From positions 930,001 to 994,000 of the forward strand of contig NZ_AQGU01000025.1 in assembly GCF_014905615.1 (NCBI RefSeq): a DNA stretch of 64,000 nt, read 5' to 3'. Under the pieces are notes generated by a model. That model did no database searches. It was given only the letters and a program-made list of their open reading frames with translations, and was not told the DNA's origin. The DNA is from Pseudoalteromonas aliena SW19 (GTDB lineage: Bacteria; Pseudomonadota; Gammaproteobacteria; Enterobacterales; Alteromonadaceae). Positions 45,276 through 53,447 of the stretch are shown here, piece by piece; positions within the stretch are counted from its first letter, which is position 1, and each line of letters begins with the position of its first letter. Position numbers and translations under genes: made by a program.

Positions 45276-45416
45276 TCAACTTGGGCGTTGTTCAGTTGTT
45301 AATTTAGATTTTAGAAGAGACTCAAGCTGGGTATGTATTGAATGTTTTAATAGCTCATCAATGCGGGGCTCTGCATATTCCAAACACGCTTTAGGGTGAG
45401 AGCTATATGTTTTCAT
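45276..45416 (-). CDS. Candidate small protein of 46 residues, possibly a precursor or accessory peptide
   Basis: Start ATG 45416 with AAGGA about 11 bases upstream (an in-frame ATG at 45461 is less likely). The peptide begins MKTYSSHPKACLEYAEPRID, is helical in the middle and has a single Cys, three His and a basic end. It lies alone between the PhyH and first methyltransferase genes on the same strand, with 142 bases to the latter. A role as precursor peptide for the modifying enzymes is speculation; an overlapping ORF on the other strand has no ribosome site. Confidence 0.35.
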   Translation of the reverse strand: MKTYSSHPKACLEYAEPRIDELLKHSIHTQLESLLKSKLTTEQRPS

Positions 45417-45686
45417 AATTAAGCATTTCCTTGGACTTTGATTACCATGTAAAATATTCATTCGTTAATACTACATTCAGCTAACATTTTAACCCACAAG
45501 GCTTAGAACGCAATTTTTTTTGCATAAATATCAATAATAGTTACTTTAAATAATAAACTAAGAAGAAATTACTAAATCATTGATTAAATGGCATTTATAA
45601 AAAACAATATGCCACAAACTTGCTGTAAAAAATATTACACTTTATTACACGGCATTGTTTATTACTCATAGCGAGTCTTTAGCTAC

Positions 45687-46745
45687 TTACTTTAATGGAG
45701 CCATGTTTATATATTGTACAATACGAGGTCTACTTCCCTTATTTGGACAACTACCGTGCGGTAATGTATGTCGCCAAACAATTAAGCTACCTGCTTTTGC
45801 CGCTAATGGAGTGCTGTGGCATTTATCGAAATCAAAAGAGTGTGGATTAGTATTTTTAGGTAAGTTAGCTAGCCAGTTATCTATTTTTTTATGAAAGCCA
45901 GGTACACAACTAAACGCACCTTGCTCAGCGGCAACGTCAGTAAGGTACAACAACCCTTGCGTTGCAAAGGTGAGTGGTTTATTAAAGTTTATATCCCAGT
46001 GAAGATTTGGCCCAGGAAACTGCCAACTTTCTGTCTGCGGTGGATTAAAACTAATCCTATCAGTGCTTACTATTAAGTTTTCTCTTCCCCAAAGTTGCTC
46101 AAAAACATCTCGAACTTGAGGAAGAGAGCGTATAACTTGCATGGTTATATCATTAAATATTTGTACCATAATCCCCTGTTTATGCGCATGACAGCTATAC
46201 CATGAAGCGGGGTTGTTTTTATCCATTTTTAAACGTTCATAAAGCATATTACAAACGTCTTCACATAATTTTTTTGACACCAACGCTGGAATAATAACAT
46301 AACCATTATCATCCCAGCTTTGCCACTGCAGTGGCGTTAAAATATAGTGACGAGGCGTCTCTACTGATGCTGTTTCATTTTTTATGTCTGTTTCCTCAAA
46401 AAATGAAACAATGTTTTTATTAAGCTGATTTCTTTTTGCGTTTGAAATAACTCTGCCATGCACTTTTTTTACCCAATTTTCAAATTCGAAAAAACTATCA
46501 CTCGCAAAAATAGACTCTATAGCCGGAGTGAGCCCTAAACCTAAAGTGTCAATGATCATGACATCAAGCGACCATTCGTCTTCTATTATTTTTTTATCCG
46601 CACAGCCTTGTTTTTGTAACTGTGCTTTGTGCCACATTCGCTTTAATTGAAATAGGCCTAAGCCCCCAGTTTCTTTATAACAAGGAAGTGTATTCTGCGT
46701 TATTGTGTGCGGAGGTGGCACTTTTGCTATCAACTCATTTTGCAT
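45687..46745 (-). CDS. PhyH-type Fe(II)/2-oxoglutarate dioxygenase with extra N-terminal domain
   Basis: A 352-residue protein. Residues about 125-352 are a phytanoyl-CoA dioxygenase-like double-stranded beta helix: iron ligands His-x-Asp in 'PNLHWDINFNKP', distal His in 'LPHGSCPNKG' and 2-oxoglutarate-binding Arg in 'SRPRIVQY'. It is thus likely an active hydroxylase of a small molecule or side chain. Residues about 25-97 are a separate module, similar to the C-terminus of the 46883 methyltransferase. ATG 46745 has AAGGAG 5 bases upstream; an upstream ATG at 46778 is not needed. Confidence 0.82.
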   Translation of the reverse strand: MQNELIAKVPPPHTITQNTLPCYKETGGLGLFQLKRMWHKAQLQKQGCADKKIIEDEWSLDVMIIDTLGLGLTPAIESIFASDSFFEFENWVKKVHGRVISNAKRNQLNKNIVSFFEETDIKNETASVETPRHYILTPLQWQSWDDNGYVIIPALVSKKLCEDVCNMLYERLKMDKNNPASWYSCHAHKQGIMVQIFNDITMQVIRSLPQVRDVFEQLWGRENLIVSTDRISFNPPQTESWQFPGPNLHWDINFNKPLTFATQGLLYLTDVAAEQGAFSCVPGFHKKIDNWLANLPKNTNPHSFDFDKCHSTPLAAKAGSLIVWRHTLPHGSCPNKGSRPRIVQYINMAPLK

Positions 46746-46882
46746 AATAACTCCTTTTTCTTGCCTGATTTCAGACAACTAGAACACCTTAAATTGATTT
46801 CTTAACGCTGACTAAACTTAATTAGAATAGAGTGCTATATTATTGCAAGCAACTATTTTTGTAGCTAAATACAGAGAGTGAT

Positions 46883-48154
46883 ATGGATAGTGAGTTACTG
46901 AACAGATACCGCAATGCGATTACACATTTGCTAAATGAGCCAGCCGATGCGGGCTTGATGAAGCCTTTTATCAACGATTTAAAAAATTACTTAGGGAATA
47001 TTACGTCTATTTCAACTGACTTAGATATGAATGACTGGAATGATGAAAATACATCCCAAGGCGTTGCAATTTCTCCCGTACAAGCAGCTAAATGCATAGA
47101 AGAAACTCTTCGTACGCAAATCTTTATGCAAGGTGTTAAACTCGCTATTGAAGAACGTTTAAAAGCAACGACTGATGATATTCATGTTCTTTATGCCGGT
47201 ACAGGTCCTTATGGCACGTTACTTATTCCTTATTTAGGTCTTGCCACAAACTCACGTATAAAAGTCACACTCATTGACATTCATCCAGAAAACATCAGTG
47301 CAATTAAAAAGCTAGTAAAGCACTTTTCAATCACCCAAAACATTGTTGCAATTACGTGTGATGACGCAACTTGCTGGCAAGCGCCCCCCTCTCAGCAATT
47401 TGACATCATTATTTCAGAAACTATGACAGCGCTATTAAAGCGAGAACCTCAAGTGTTCATTTTCTCTCATTTATACCAATACCTGCATAATTCTGGCACC
47501 TTGATCCCACAAAATATTTCTTTAAAGGCATGGCTAACACCTTTTAAATCTTTAATGTCTGCAGAAGCTAATACTACAGATGACATACTCCTAAAAGAGT
47601 TTTATTGCTTAAACATCGACGAAGCAAGGCGTTTAAATGCAGGAGACGCATCTTCTTTCAAAGGTAATATGCTGATCCCAAATGGCGTTGATACTAATTA
47701 CAGACTCAAACTAACAACCGACATTCAAGTATACAAACACCATAAACTAACGGAAAATCAATGTAGTTTAAATATACCGCTTATTTTTTTACCTCATGAT
47801 GCGCAGCTTCGTGGCGGTGAAGCTATTCATTATGAATACATAACACCTAACAATGCAGACTTTATATTTACATTCCCAATAAAAAACACGATTAAAACGA
47901 TGAATGAATTGGCAAGATTTACAGATCTCAATAACTTGGGATTGCCTGGTGTAAAGCGTATGTTTGAGCATGCGCAAGCAGCTAAATCCGGTCACCCTTT
48001 TAGTATTGCCGACGATGAATGGGCATTATGGACAGAGCTACTAGATTCATTAACGCTGCCGTACCATGAAACAACGGCAGCACTTTATCAAAGTCAACGT
48101 ATTGAAGAATTTGAACATTGGCTAGTCACTAACAGTAATCTCAAATCATTATGA
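46883..48154 (+). CDS. PRMT-like class I methyltransferase, second, with shared C-terminal domain
   Basis: A 423-residue protein. Motif I is IHVLYAGTGPYGTLLIPYL; after it come TLIDIHPENISAIKKL, then FDIIISETMTALLKREPQVFIFSHLYQYL and HNSGTLIPQ, the order of a PRMT core with a 'SE' like the PRMT double-E loop. Residues 347-423 match the N-terminal module of the PhyH protein (see finding). The ATG is 137 bases from the divergent PhyH start. It overlaps the next gene by 4 bases. Confidence 0.75.
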   Translation: MDSELLNRYRNAITHLLNEPADAGLMKPFINDLKNYLGNITSISTDLDMNDWNDENTSQGVAISPVQAAKCIEETLRTQIFMQGVKLAIEERLKATTDDIHVLYAGTGPYGTLLIPYLGLATNSRIKVTLIDIHPENISAIKKLVKHFSITQNIVAITCDDATCWQAPPSQQFDIIISETMTALLKREPQVFIFSHLYQYLHNSGTLIPQNISLKAWLTPFKSLMSAEANTTDDILLKEFYCLNIDEARRLNAGDASSFKGNMLIPNGVDTNYRLKLTTDIQVYKHHKLTENQCSLNIPLIFLPHDAQLRGGEAIHYEYITPNNADFIFTFPIKNTIKTMNELARFTDLNNLGLPGVKRMFEHAQAAKSGHPFSIADDEWALWTELLDSLTLPYHETTAALYQSQRIEEFEHWLVTNSNLKSL

Positions 48155-48696
48155 CTATTAGCACTGAACACAATACAGATAAGCAGTTAACTGAGGTTGA
48201 AAATATTTTAGCCTTTCTTACTGATATAGGTATAAACCACCGGTATGAAACGTTAAACGAAAAGACTTTTTTACCTGGCCTTAAAATAGAACAAGGCACT
48301 TTATTACTTGATTTAGAAAAGCTGTTATACCCAGGTGATATTCTTCATGAAGCAGGTCATATTGCAGTTACCTCAGAAACGACAAGAACGTGTTTAACAG
48401 GAGATATGAAAAACCATGATCATCAAGCGGCCGAAGAAATGACCGCAATAGCTTGGTCATGGGCTGCAGCTTGCTATTTAAATATCGCCCCGAATATTTT
48501 ATTTCATGAGCAGGGTTATAAAGGGGCATCTGATAACTTAATCGAGGCCTTTACCAACAGCACGGGTTTTGGTTACCCTCTTTTATATTCGTGGTTTATG
48601 TGTGAACAGCCAGACCACCCTAACGGTTATCCAAACATGTTAAGGTGGCTAAGAAATGACGCCTATACACAAACCCAGTTAAGCAAATTACAATAA
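48151..48696 (+). CDS. HExxH-containing hypothetical protein
   Basis: A 181-residue soluble protein. 'YPGDILHEAGHIAVT' near residues 60-75 contains HExxH, a zinc-peptidase-like site; a plausible third ligand (Glu in AAEEMTAIAWSW) follows about 27 residues later. No signal peptide, so it would act in the cytosol. Coupled by a 4-base overlap to the upstream methyltransferase and followed 18 bases later by the unknown gene at 48715. Possible roles are maturation protease for a cluster product or a metal-dependent hydrolase. Activity is inferred from the motif only. Confidence 0.65.
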   Translation: MTISTEHNTDKQLTEVENILAFLTDIGINHRYETLNEKTFLPGLKIEQGTLLLDLEKLLYPGDILHEAGHIAVTSETTRTCLTGDMKNHDHQAAEEMTAIAWSWAAACYLNIAPNILFHEQGYKGASDNLIEAFTNSTGFGYPLLYSWFMCEQPDHPNGYPNMLRWLRNDAYTQTQLSKLQ

Positions 48697-48714
48697 CGAT
48701 TTTGGGAAATATAC

Positions 48715-49512
48715 GTGCTTGATAATAACTTCACACCACAACAGCTAACAATGATCTGCAACGATCTGGCACAACTAAGATTAGTCGTCGATTTAAAACT
48801 TGCACCTAAAATGCCTAACTTTGCCAACAAGCCTTATCCGATAGGACGTTGCAGAGAAATTCGCGATGAAATGTTTGCATTATTACAAGCACAATTACCA
48901 CACACAGATAAGCTCGGGCTCAGTTTATTAAAAGAATGCATTCACCAAGGTACTGATTTAAAAAAGGCCTGGGGATCACTACGAGATGAGTACTTTCAAA
49001 ACGCGCTCATACTTGGACCTTGGTATATTGATGTTGCCAATGATACGGTGAACGCGAATAAACCTAGGGTTGAAATTCTGCCTCTTGCAACATCCAAATT
49101 TACGACAATTGAAAGTTTTACTCAATTTATAAAAATAGCGCGCCCATACTGGCAAGTTGAAATATACAAAAACAATGTATGCCCAGCGTTGGCACCTTAT
49201 ATGCCATTACTTTGCGTAGGCACTAATGGCGCTAGTTGGCTAGCCGCTGCTAACGATGACATGCTTAATGTGGCAATTAATAGTAATTTTGAAGAATCTA
49301 AACTCATTTTAAATGCTTTACCAAACCCACCCCCCTCTATTGTAAAGCGCTGGAAAGAGACGTTACTGCAATTCACCACTGAAGCTTATTTAACACACGA
49401 AGGCGATCCCATAGAATATTGTCGTCTTTATAGCCACAATACAACGAGCCCCAATCTCACTCAACGTGACGCCGCTGTAATTGCTTATTCATCGCTACCG
49501 AAAACTGTCTAG
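48715..49512 (+). CDS. Hypothetical protein, last gene of the methyltransferase operon
   Basis: I do not recognise this 265-residue soluble protein. It has no signal or membrane segment, and begins at GTG 48715 with GGGA 7 bases upstream. 'GLSLLKECIHQGTDLKKAWGSLRDEYFQNALILGPWYIDVAND' and 'RPYWQVEIYKNNVCPALAPYMPLLCVGTNGASWLAAAND' are the most regular parts. It lies 18 bases after the HExxH gene in the same operon, so it probably takes part in the same process. No homologous gene elsewhere in the window. Confidence 0.6.
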   Translation: MLDNNFTPQQLTMICNDLAQLRLVVDLKLAPKMPNFANKPYPIGRCREIRDEMFALLQAQLPHTDKLGLSLLKECIHQGTDLKKAWGSLRDEYFQNALILGPWYIDVANDTVNANKPRVEILPLATSKFTTIESFTQFIKIARPYWQVEIYKNNVCPALAPYMPLLCVGTNGASWLAAANDDMLNVAINSNFEESKLILNALPNPPPSIVKRWKETLLQFTTEAYLTHEGDPIEYCRLYSHNTTSPNLTQRDAAVIAYSSLPKTV

Positions 49513-49572
49513 CTCTATAGCGTTAGCTTGGTTACTTTTTCGTATTTATAGGGTTTTTCTTTGTGTCAATAC

Positions 49573-49840
49573 TAGGGCGTGTTGACCTTTCGTGATTAAT
49601 TTTGCAGCAGACTATTTGGTATTTAGGCAAGGCAGAGCCTATGTCGTGTGGTTATTCCCCATAAATAGGCGATAACGCAGCATAAATGCCAAACATGCGC
49701 TGCCCTTTGGGTTCTTCCTAGGGACGATTAACTCTTTGTTACTCGGTTTTTACTTAGCCCACTCGATTACAAACCTCGCGCCGCGATTTAATCGCCCCTA
49801 GATTGAACAAATTTCAATCCACAAAGGTCAATACGCCCTA
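49573..49840. mobile_element. 268-bp MITE with TA target duplication
   Basis: Terminal inverted repeats GGGCGTGTTGACCTTT (from 49575) and AAAGGTCAATACGCCC (to 49838), with one mismatch. Each is flanked by TA (49573-49574 and 49839-49840), as produced by IS630/Tc1-mariner-type transposases. No ORF. A decayed relative of its core lies at 23996. Confidence 0.8.
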
Positions 49841-49962
49841 ATAACTTCCACGACTTCAGTGTATTAATGAAGAAAAAATGAGTACAAATAATATTTCGTA
49901 TCACAAAACTAATAAAATAATGCTATGGTATGTATATCGAGTATGACTTCAAGGAATGGATC

Positions 49963-50349
49963 ATGGACCAAATAAGAGTACATGAGTATTTAATTAAAAA
50001 GCCACTTGTTCAAGTTACAAAACCATTTGCTCAAGAGGTTGACGTTTATAAAGTGAATCATAAAATGTTTGCCACCCTTGCCGTTGGCAACGATGGCGAA
50101 ACGAATGACAATGGAGACCCTATTTGGTGGCTTAATTTAAAATGTGATCCCGATGAAGCACTTTCATTACGTGACATTTTTCCTGCGGTGATCCCAGGCT
50201 ATCACATGAACAAACGCTTATGGAATACGGTTATTTTAGATGGCTCAATTCCTCAAGGTGAAATTGAACGTATGATTGATAATTCGTTTGATTTAGTTGT
50301 GCAGAATATGCCGGAGAAAGATCGCAACGCAATCGCAATCCATTTATAA
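49963..50349 (+). CDS. MmcQ/YjbR family protein
   Basis: A 128-residue soluble protein of the MmcQ/YjbR DNA-binding-like fold: 'QEVDVYKVNHKMFATL', 'WWLNLKCDPDEALSLRDIFPAVIPGYHMNKRLWNTV' and C-terminal 'FDLVVQNMPEKDRNAI' match the family's conserved blocks. Start ATG 49963 (AAGGA 7 bases upstream) rather than ATG 49930. The role is unknown. It converges on the GNAT gene, with a shared terminator between. Confidence 0.85.
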   Translation: MDQIRVHEYLIKKPLVQVTKPFAQEVDVYKVNHKMFATLAVGNDGETNDNGDPIWWLNLKCDPDEALSLRDIFPAVIPGYHMNKRLWNTVILDGSIPQGEIERMIDNSFDLVVQNMPEKDRNAIAIHL

Positions 50350-50388
50350 AATTAAACGGGCTAGTTGCATACTAGCCCATTTAATTTT
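50350..50388. terminator. Bidirectional terminator between the YjbR-like and GNAT genes
   Basis: GGGCTAGT (50358-50365) pairs with ACTAGCCC (50371-50378); outer ATTAAA/TTTAAT also pairs. T-rich tracts on both sides serve both convergent genes. Confidence 0.85.
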
Positions 50389-50390
50389 GA

Positions 50391-50900
50391 TTATATATTA
50401 AGCGTATAAATAAGGTCATCATATAATTTATTAGCAATTGTGTGTGCTTGCAAAATTGTATCAGTCAATGTGAGTCCGCATTTACTTAATACATTTTCTG
50501 ATCCTACATTTCCCCGAGTTACCACGGCTTTAAACTGTTTAATACCACACGCTTTTTGTGCCCATTCAATGACTGCTTTTAACGACTCTGTTGCATACCC
50601 TTTAGCGAAGTATTTTGGCAAGAATAAATACCCTAGCTCCGCAGTTGTTCCATCATAAGTAAAACCAGTAACACCTATCACTTGCTGCGTTTCATTATTT
50701 ATAACAACAAAACATAACGGATGGCGCGAATTTGGATCCCACGTCGGTAAGCGTTGCTCAAATCGGTGCTTCACAAATGCGTCTTTTGGCTTATCAAAAC
50801 AATATAAAAGCACGTCAGGCTCTTGATGAAGCTCTAAAAAAAGAGGCCAATCAGCTTGCGTGATTTGCCGCATACTGAGTCTTTCTGTAAATAACTGCAT
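50391..50900 (-). CDS. GNAT family N-acetyltransferase (RimJ/RimL-type)
   Basis: A 169-residue acetyl-CoA-dependent acetyltransferase. 'TERLSMRQITQADW' is the N-terminal RimJ/RimL-like start, and 'GYLFLPKYFAKGYATESLKAVIEWA' holds the acetyl-CoA loop (here Y-F-A-K-G-Y-A-T-E, matching the Q/R-x-x-G-x-G/A pattern). 'SENVLSKCGLTLT' fits the family end. The acceptor is unknown. ATG 50900 with AAGGAAAT before it. Upstream lie repeat remnants, so its promoter may have changed recently. Confidence 0.88.
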   Translation of the reverse strand: MQLFTERLSMRQITQADWPLFLELHQEPDVLLYCFDKPKDAFVKHRFEQRLPTWDPNSRHPLCFVVINNETQQVIGVTGFTYDGTTAELGYLFLPKYFAKGYATESLKAVIEWAQKACGIKQFKAVVTRGNVGSENVLSKCGLTLTDTILQAHTIANKLYDDLIYTLNI

Positions 50901-50924
50901 ATATTTCCTTTTATGTTAATCGGC

Positions 50925-50985
50925 TTAAATATGGGGTCTATTTAGCGACGTTATGGGGTGATTTAATGCGATAGAATGATCATGT
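50925..50985. repeat. Internally deleted, decayed copy of the 165-bp repeat
   Basis: TAATCGGCTTAAATATGGGG and TCTATTTA match the left part of the repeat at 51003. GCGACGTTATGGGGTGATTTAAT matches the later ACGACGTTATAGTGCAATTTAAT part, with the middle missing. Confidence 0.6.
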
Positions 50986-51002
50986 TTTTAATAAAATTTG
51001 TA

Positions 51003-51167
51003 TTATACTAATCTGCTTATATATGGGGTCTATTTAACGTTAAGAAAATTACGCTAGAACTAGGCAAAAATTTTTGTATCTAGTTGTTCTAATTAAAAAA
51101 TTTTTAACGACGTTATAGTGCAATTTAATTCGTTAAATCGATCAAAGATTTATGCAGTTTGGTATTA
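51003..51167. repeat. MITE-like repeat, copy B
   Basis: 165 bp, over 90 percent identical by eye to 31611-31774. Ends are inverted (TTATACTAATCTGC at the left, GCAGTTTGGTATTA at the right). Confidence 0.8.
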
Positions 51168-51188
51168 CCTTATTAATATCACAGGTAT

Positions 51189-51219
51189 AAAAAAACCGCA
51201 TATAAAATGCGGTTTTTTT
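51189..51219. terminator. Terminator of fadJ
   Basis: AAAAAAACCGCA (51189-51200) pairs with TGCGGTTTTTTT (51208-51219), loop TATAAAA. Located just after the fadJ stop codon at 51237 on the minus strand. Confidence 0.9.
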
Positions 51220-51236
51220 TTCAAACGGGTTAAATG

Positions 51237-53447
51237 TTATTTAGTGTCGCCTTTAACATCTTCAGCTGTAGTGGCTTGCTCTTGTGAAGACTCTTCAGAC
51301 TCAACATCGGCTGTTTCAATCAACGCAGCTTCTGCTGGTTTATCACCATAAAACGTTGCGCCTGAGGCAGCCATTGCTACGAGTGATTCACATGGTTCAA
51401 AAATAACATTGCTGTTAGCCAGTGTAGACATTTCAGAGCTTATTTTGCTAGCGCCTAGTTTGTCCATATAGCTAAATGGGCCCCCTAAGAACGGAGGGAA
51501 ACCAATGCCAAAAATAGCACCAATATCGCCATCACGTGGGCTTGCAATTATGCCATCATCTAAACAACGTACAGCTTCGTTAAGCATTTGTGCTACACAA
51601 CGCTTAGCAATTTCACTTTTGTTTAAACGCGGTGTTGGCGTAACACCCAGTAGCTCATAAACTGACTCATCAACCTTTTTGCCTTTTTTATCGTATTCGT
51701 AAAAACCACGACCCGTTTTGCGGCCTAGGCGTTTTGAGTCAATCATACGGGTAAATGCATCTGGGCCTTTAAAACGCTCACCGAGTTCTTTTTCAAGAAT
51801 TGGGGCAATTTTGGATCCAATATCAATACCTACTTCATCAAGCAGTGCCAACGGCCCTACCGGAAAACCGAACTCGACAAGGGCTGCATCAATTTTTTCA
51901 ATTGGCTCGCCTGCAAGCATTAAGTTAGCGGCTTCGTTAAGATAAGGCGCTAATATACGGTTCACATAAAAACCAGCCATGTCTTTTACCACAATTGGCG
52001 TTTTACCTTGCTTACGTGCAAAATTTACCACGCGAGCAATGGTTTCTTGTGAAGTGCCTTCGTGTGGGATAATTTCCACTAACGGCATTTTCTCAACTGG
52101 CGAGAAGTAATGCAGGCCAATTACATTTTCAGGACGCGTTGCCTGCGCTGCAATTTGCGAAATAGGCAGTGATGACGTATTACTTGCAAAAATAGTGTTT
52201 GCTTGGCATTGCTGCTCTACATCAGCAACCATACCTTGCTTTAGTTCTAAATCTTCAAAAACCGCTTCAATCACTAAATCAATGTGCTTAAAGCCGCTGT
52301 AATCAGTTGTACCAGTAATACGGTTCATTGTTAACTGCATGTCTGATTTAGACATAATACGGCGTTTAAGGCGCTTATCTAAAATTTTATAGGTGTAGTT
52401 CATGGCATTGCTAATGCCTTGCTCTGCTACATCTTTAATGCGTACTGGTACTTTTGCTTTTACTGCACTTACATGTGCAATACCTGCGCCCATTAAACCA
52501 CCGCCTAGTACGGCTGTTTTAGTAATGGCCGGTGCATCATCATTGCGCCACTCTTTTTTCATTTCCGTGGTGGCAAAGAAAATACCACGAAGCGCTTTAG
52601 ATTCGTCACTCATTACCAGTGTGGCAAAGCCTTCGGCTTCGGTTTTGTACGCTTTTAGCTCATCAAGCTCTACGCTTGCACGTACCGCTTTAATAATCGC
52701 TAGCGGCGCTGGGTAATGCCCACCGGTTTTTTTCAGTACGTTTTCTTTCGCTTTTTTAAAGATAAAGTTACGACCAAACGGGTTTGACTCTAGCAGTTGA
52801 CTAATTTTATCCAGCTTAGGCTCTTTAGCTTGTGGCTTTTTCTTGGCGGCAAATTCTTTTGCTACGTTTAAAAGTACACTGTGCGGTACACAATCATCAA
52901 GTACGCCTGCTTTTTTAGCTTGCTTAGGACGAATTTGCTTACCTGTAAGCATCCATTCAAGTGCTTTTTGAATGCCAACAATTTTAGTTAAACGCTGCGT
53001 ACCACCGCCACCAGGCAATAGGCCAAGTTGCACTTCTGGTAAACCAATTTTTGTAATATCGCTATCTGAGCCTACGCGGTAATCACAGGCTAAAGCAAAC
53101 TCTAAACCGCCACCAAGTGCAGCACCATGAATGGCACTAACTGTGGTATAAGGCAGTTTTGTCATATCAAAAAACGCTTGATGGCACAGCTCGCTAATTG
53201 CTAGCGCATCTTCACGTTTTTGTACGCTGTCGAGCATTTTTACATCGGCACCGGCGATAAAGTTATCACTTTTACCGCTAATAAATACCATGCCTTTTAC
53301 AGCATGTTCTTTAGCTTGAGCCAATAACGCTTTTAAGTCATCCGCAAACGAATCGCGCAAGGTGTTCATTTTCTCACCCGGCACATCAATGGTCACTACG
53401 GCGATTTTATTTTCATCTACCGTTAAATTAAATACTGAATCAGTCAT
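51237..53447 (-). CDS. fadJ: Fatty acid oxidation complex subunit alpha FadJ
   Basis: A 736-residue bifunctional beta-oxidation enzyme. An N-terminal enoyl-CoA hydratase domain (about 1-190, with 'GADVKML' and 'GGGTQRLTKIVG') precedes a 3-hydroxyacyl-CoA dehydrogenase (about 305-720, NAD motif GGGLMGAGIAH and the catalytic 'GLHYFSPVEKMPLVEI'). The C-terminal 25 residues are acidic and unusual. ATG 53447 overlaps the fadI stop by 1 base, so it is translated from the fadI message. Typical of the aerobic/anaerobic FadIJ pair. Confidence 0.95.
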   Translation of the reverse strand: MTDSVFNLTVDENKIAVVTIDVPGEKMNTLRDSFADDLKALLAQAKEHAVKGMVFISGKSDNFIAGADVKMLDSVQKREDALAISELCHQAFFDMTKLPYTTVSAIHGAALGGGLEFALACDYRVGSDSDITKIGLPEVQLGLLPGGGGTQRLTKIVGIQKALEWMLTGKQIRPKQAKKAGVLDDCVPHSVLLNVAKEFAAKKKPQAKEPKLDKISQLLESNPFGRNFIFKKAKENVLKKTGGHYPAPLAIIKAVRASVELDELKAYKTEAEGFATLVMSDESKALRGIFFATTEMKKEWRNDDAPAITKTAVLGGGLMGAGIAHVSAVKAKVPVRIKDVAEQGISNAMNYTYKILDKRLKRRIMSKSDMQLTMNRITGTTDYSGFKHIDLVIEAVFEDLELKQGMVADVEQQCQANTIFASNTSSLPISQIAAQATRPENVIGLHYFSPVEKMPLVEIIPHEGTSQETIARVVNFARKQGKTPIVVKDMAGFYVNRILAPYLNEAANLMLAGEPIEKIDAALVEFGFPVGPLALLDEVGIDIGSKIAPILEKELGERFKGPDAFTRMIDSKRLGRKTGRGFYEYDKKGKKVDESVYELLGVTPTPRLNKSEIAKRCVAQMLNEAVRCLDDGIIASPRDGDIGAIFGIGFPPFLGGPFSYMDKLGASKISSEMSTLANSNVIFEPCESLVAMAASGATFYGDKPAEAALIETADVESEESSQEQATTAEDVKGDTK

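Noticed and set aside
45193..45399. 68-codon ORF on the plus strand
   Set aside because: It lies opposite the 46-residue candidate, has no ribosome site and no recognisable pattern; the minus-strand ORF is more plausible.
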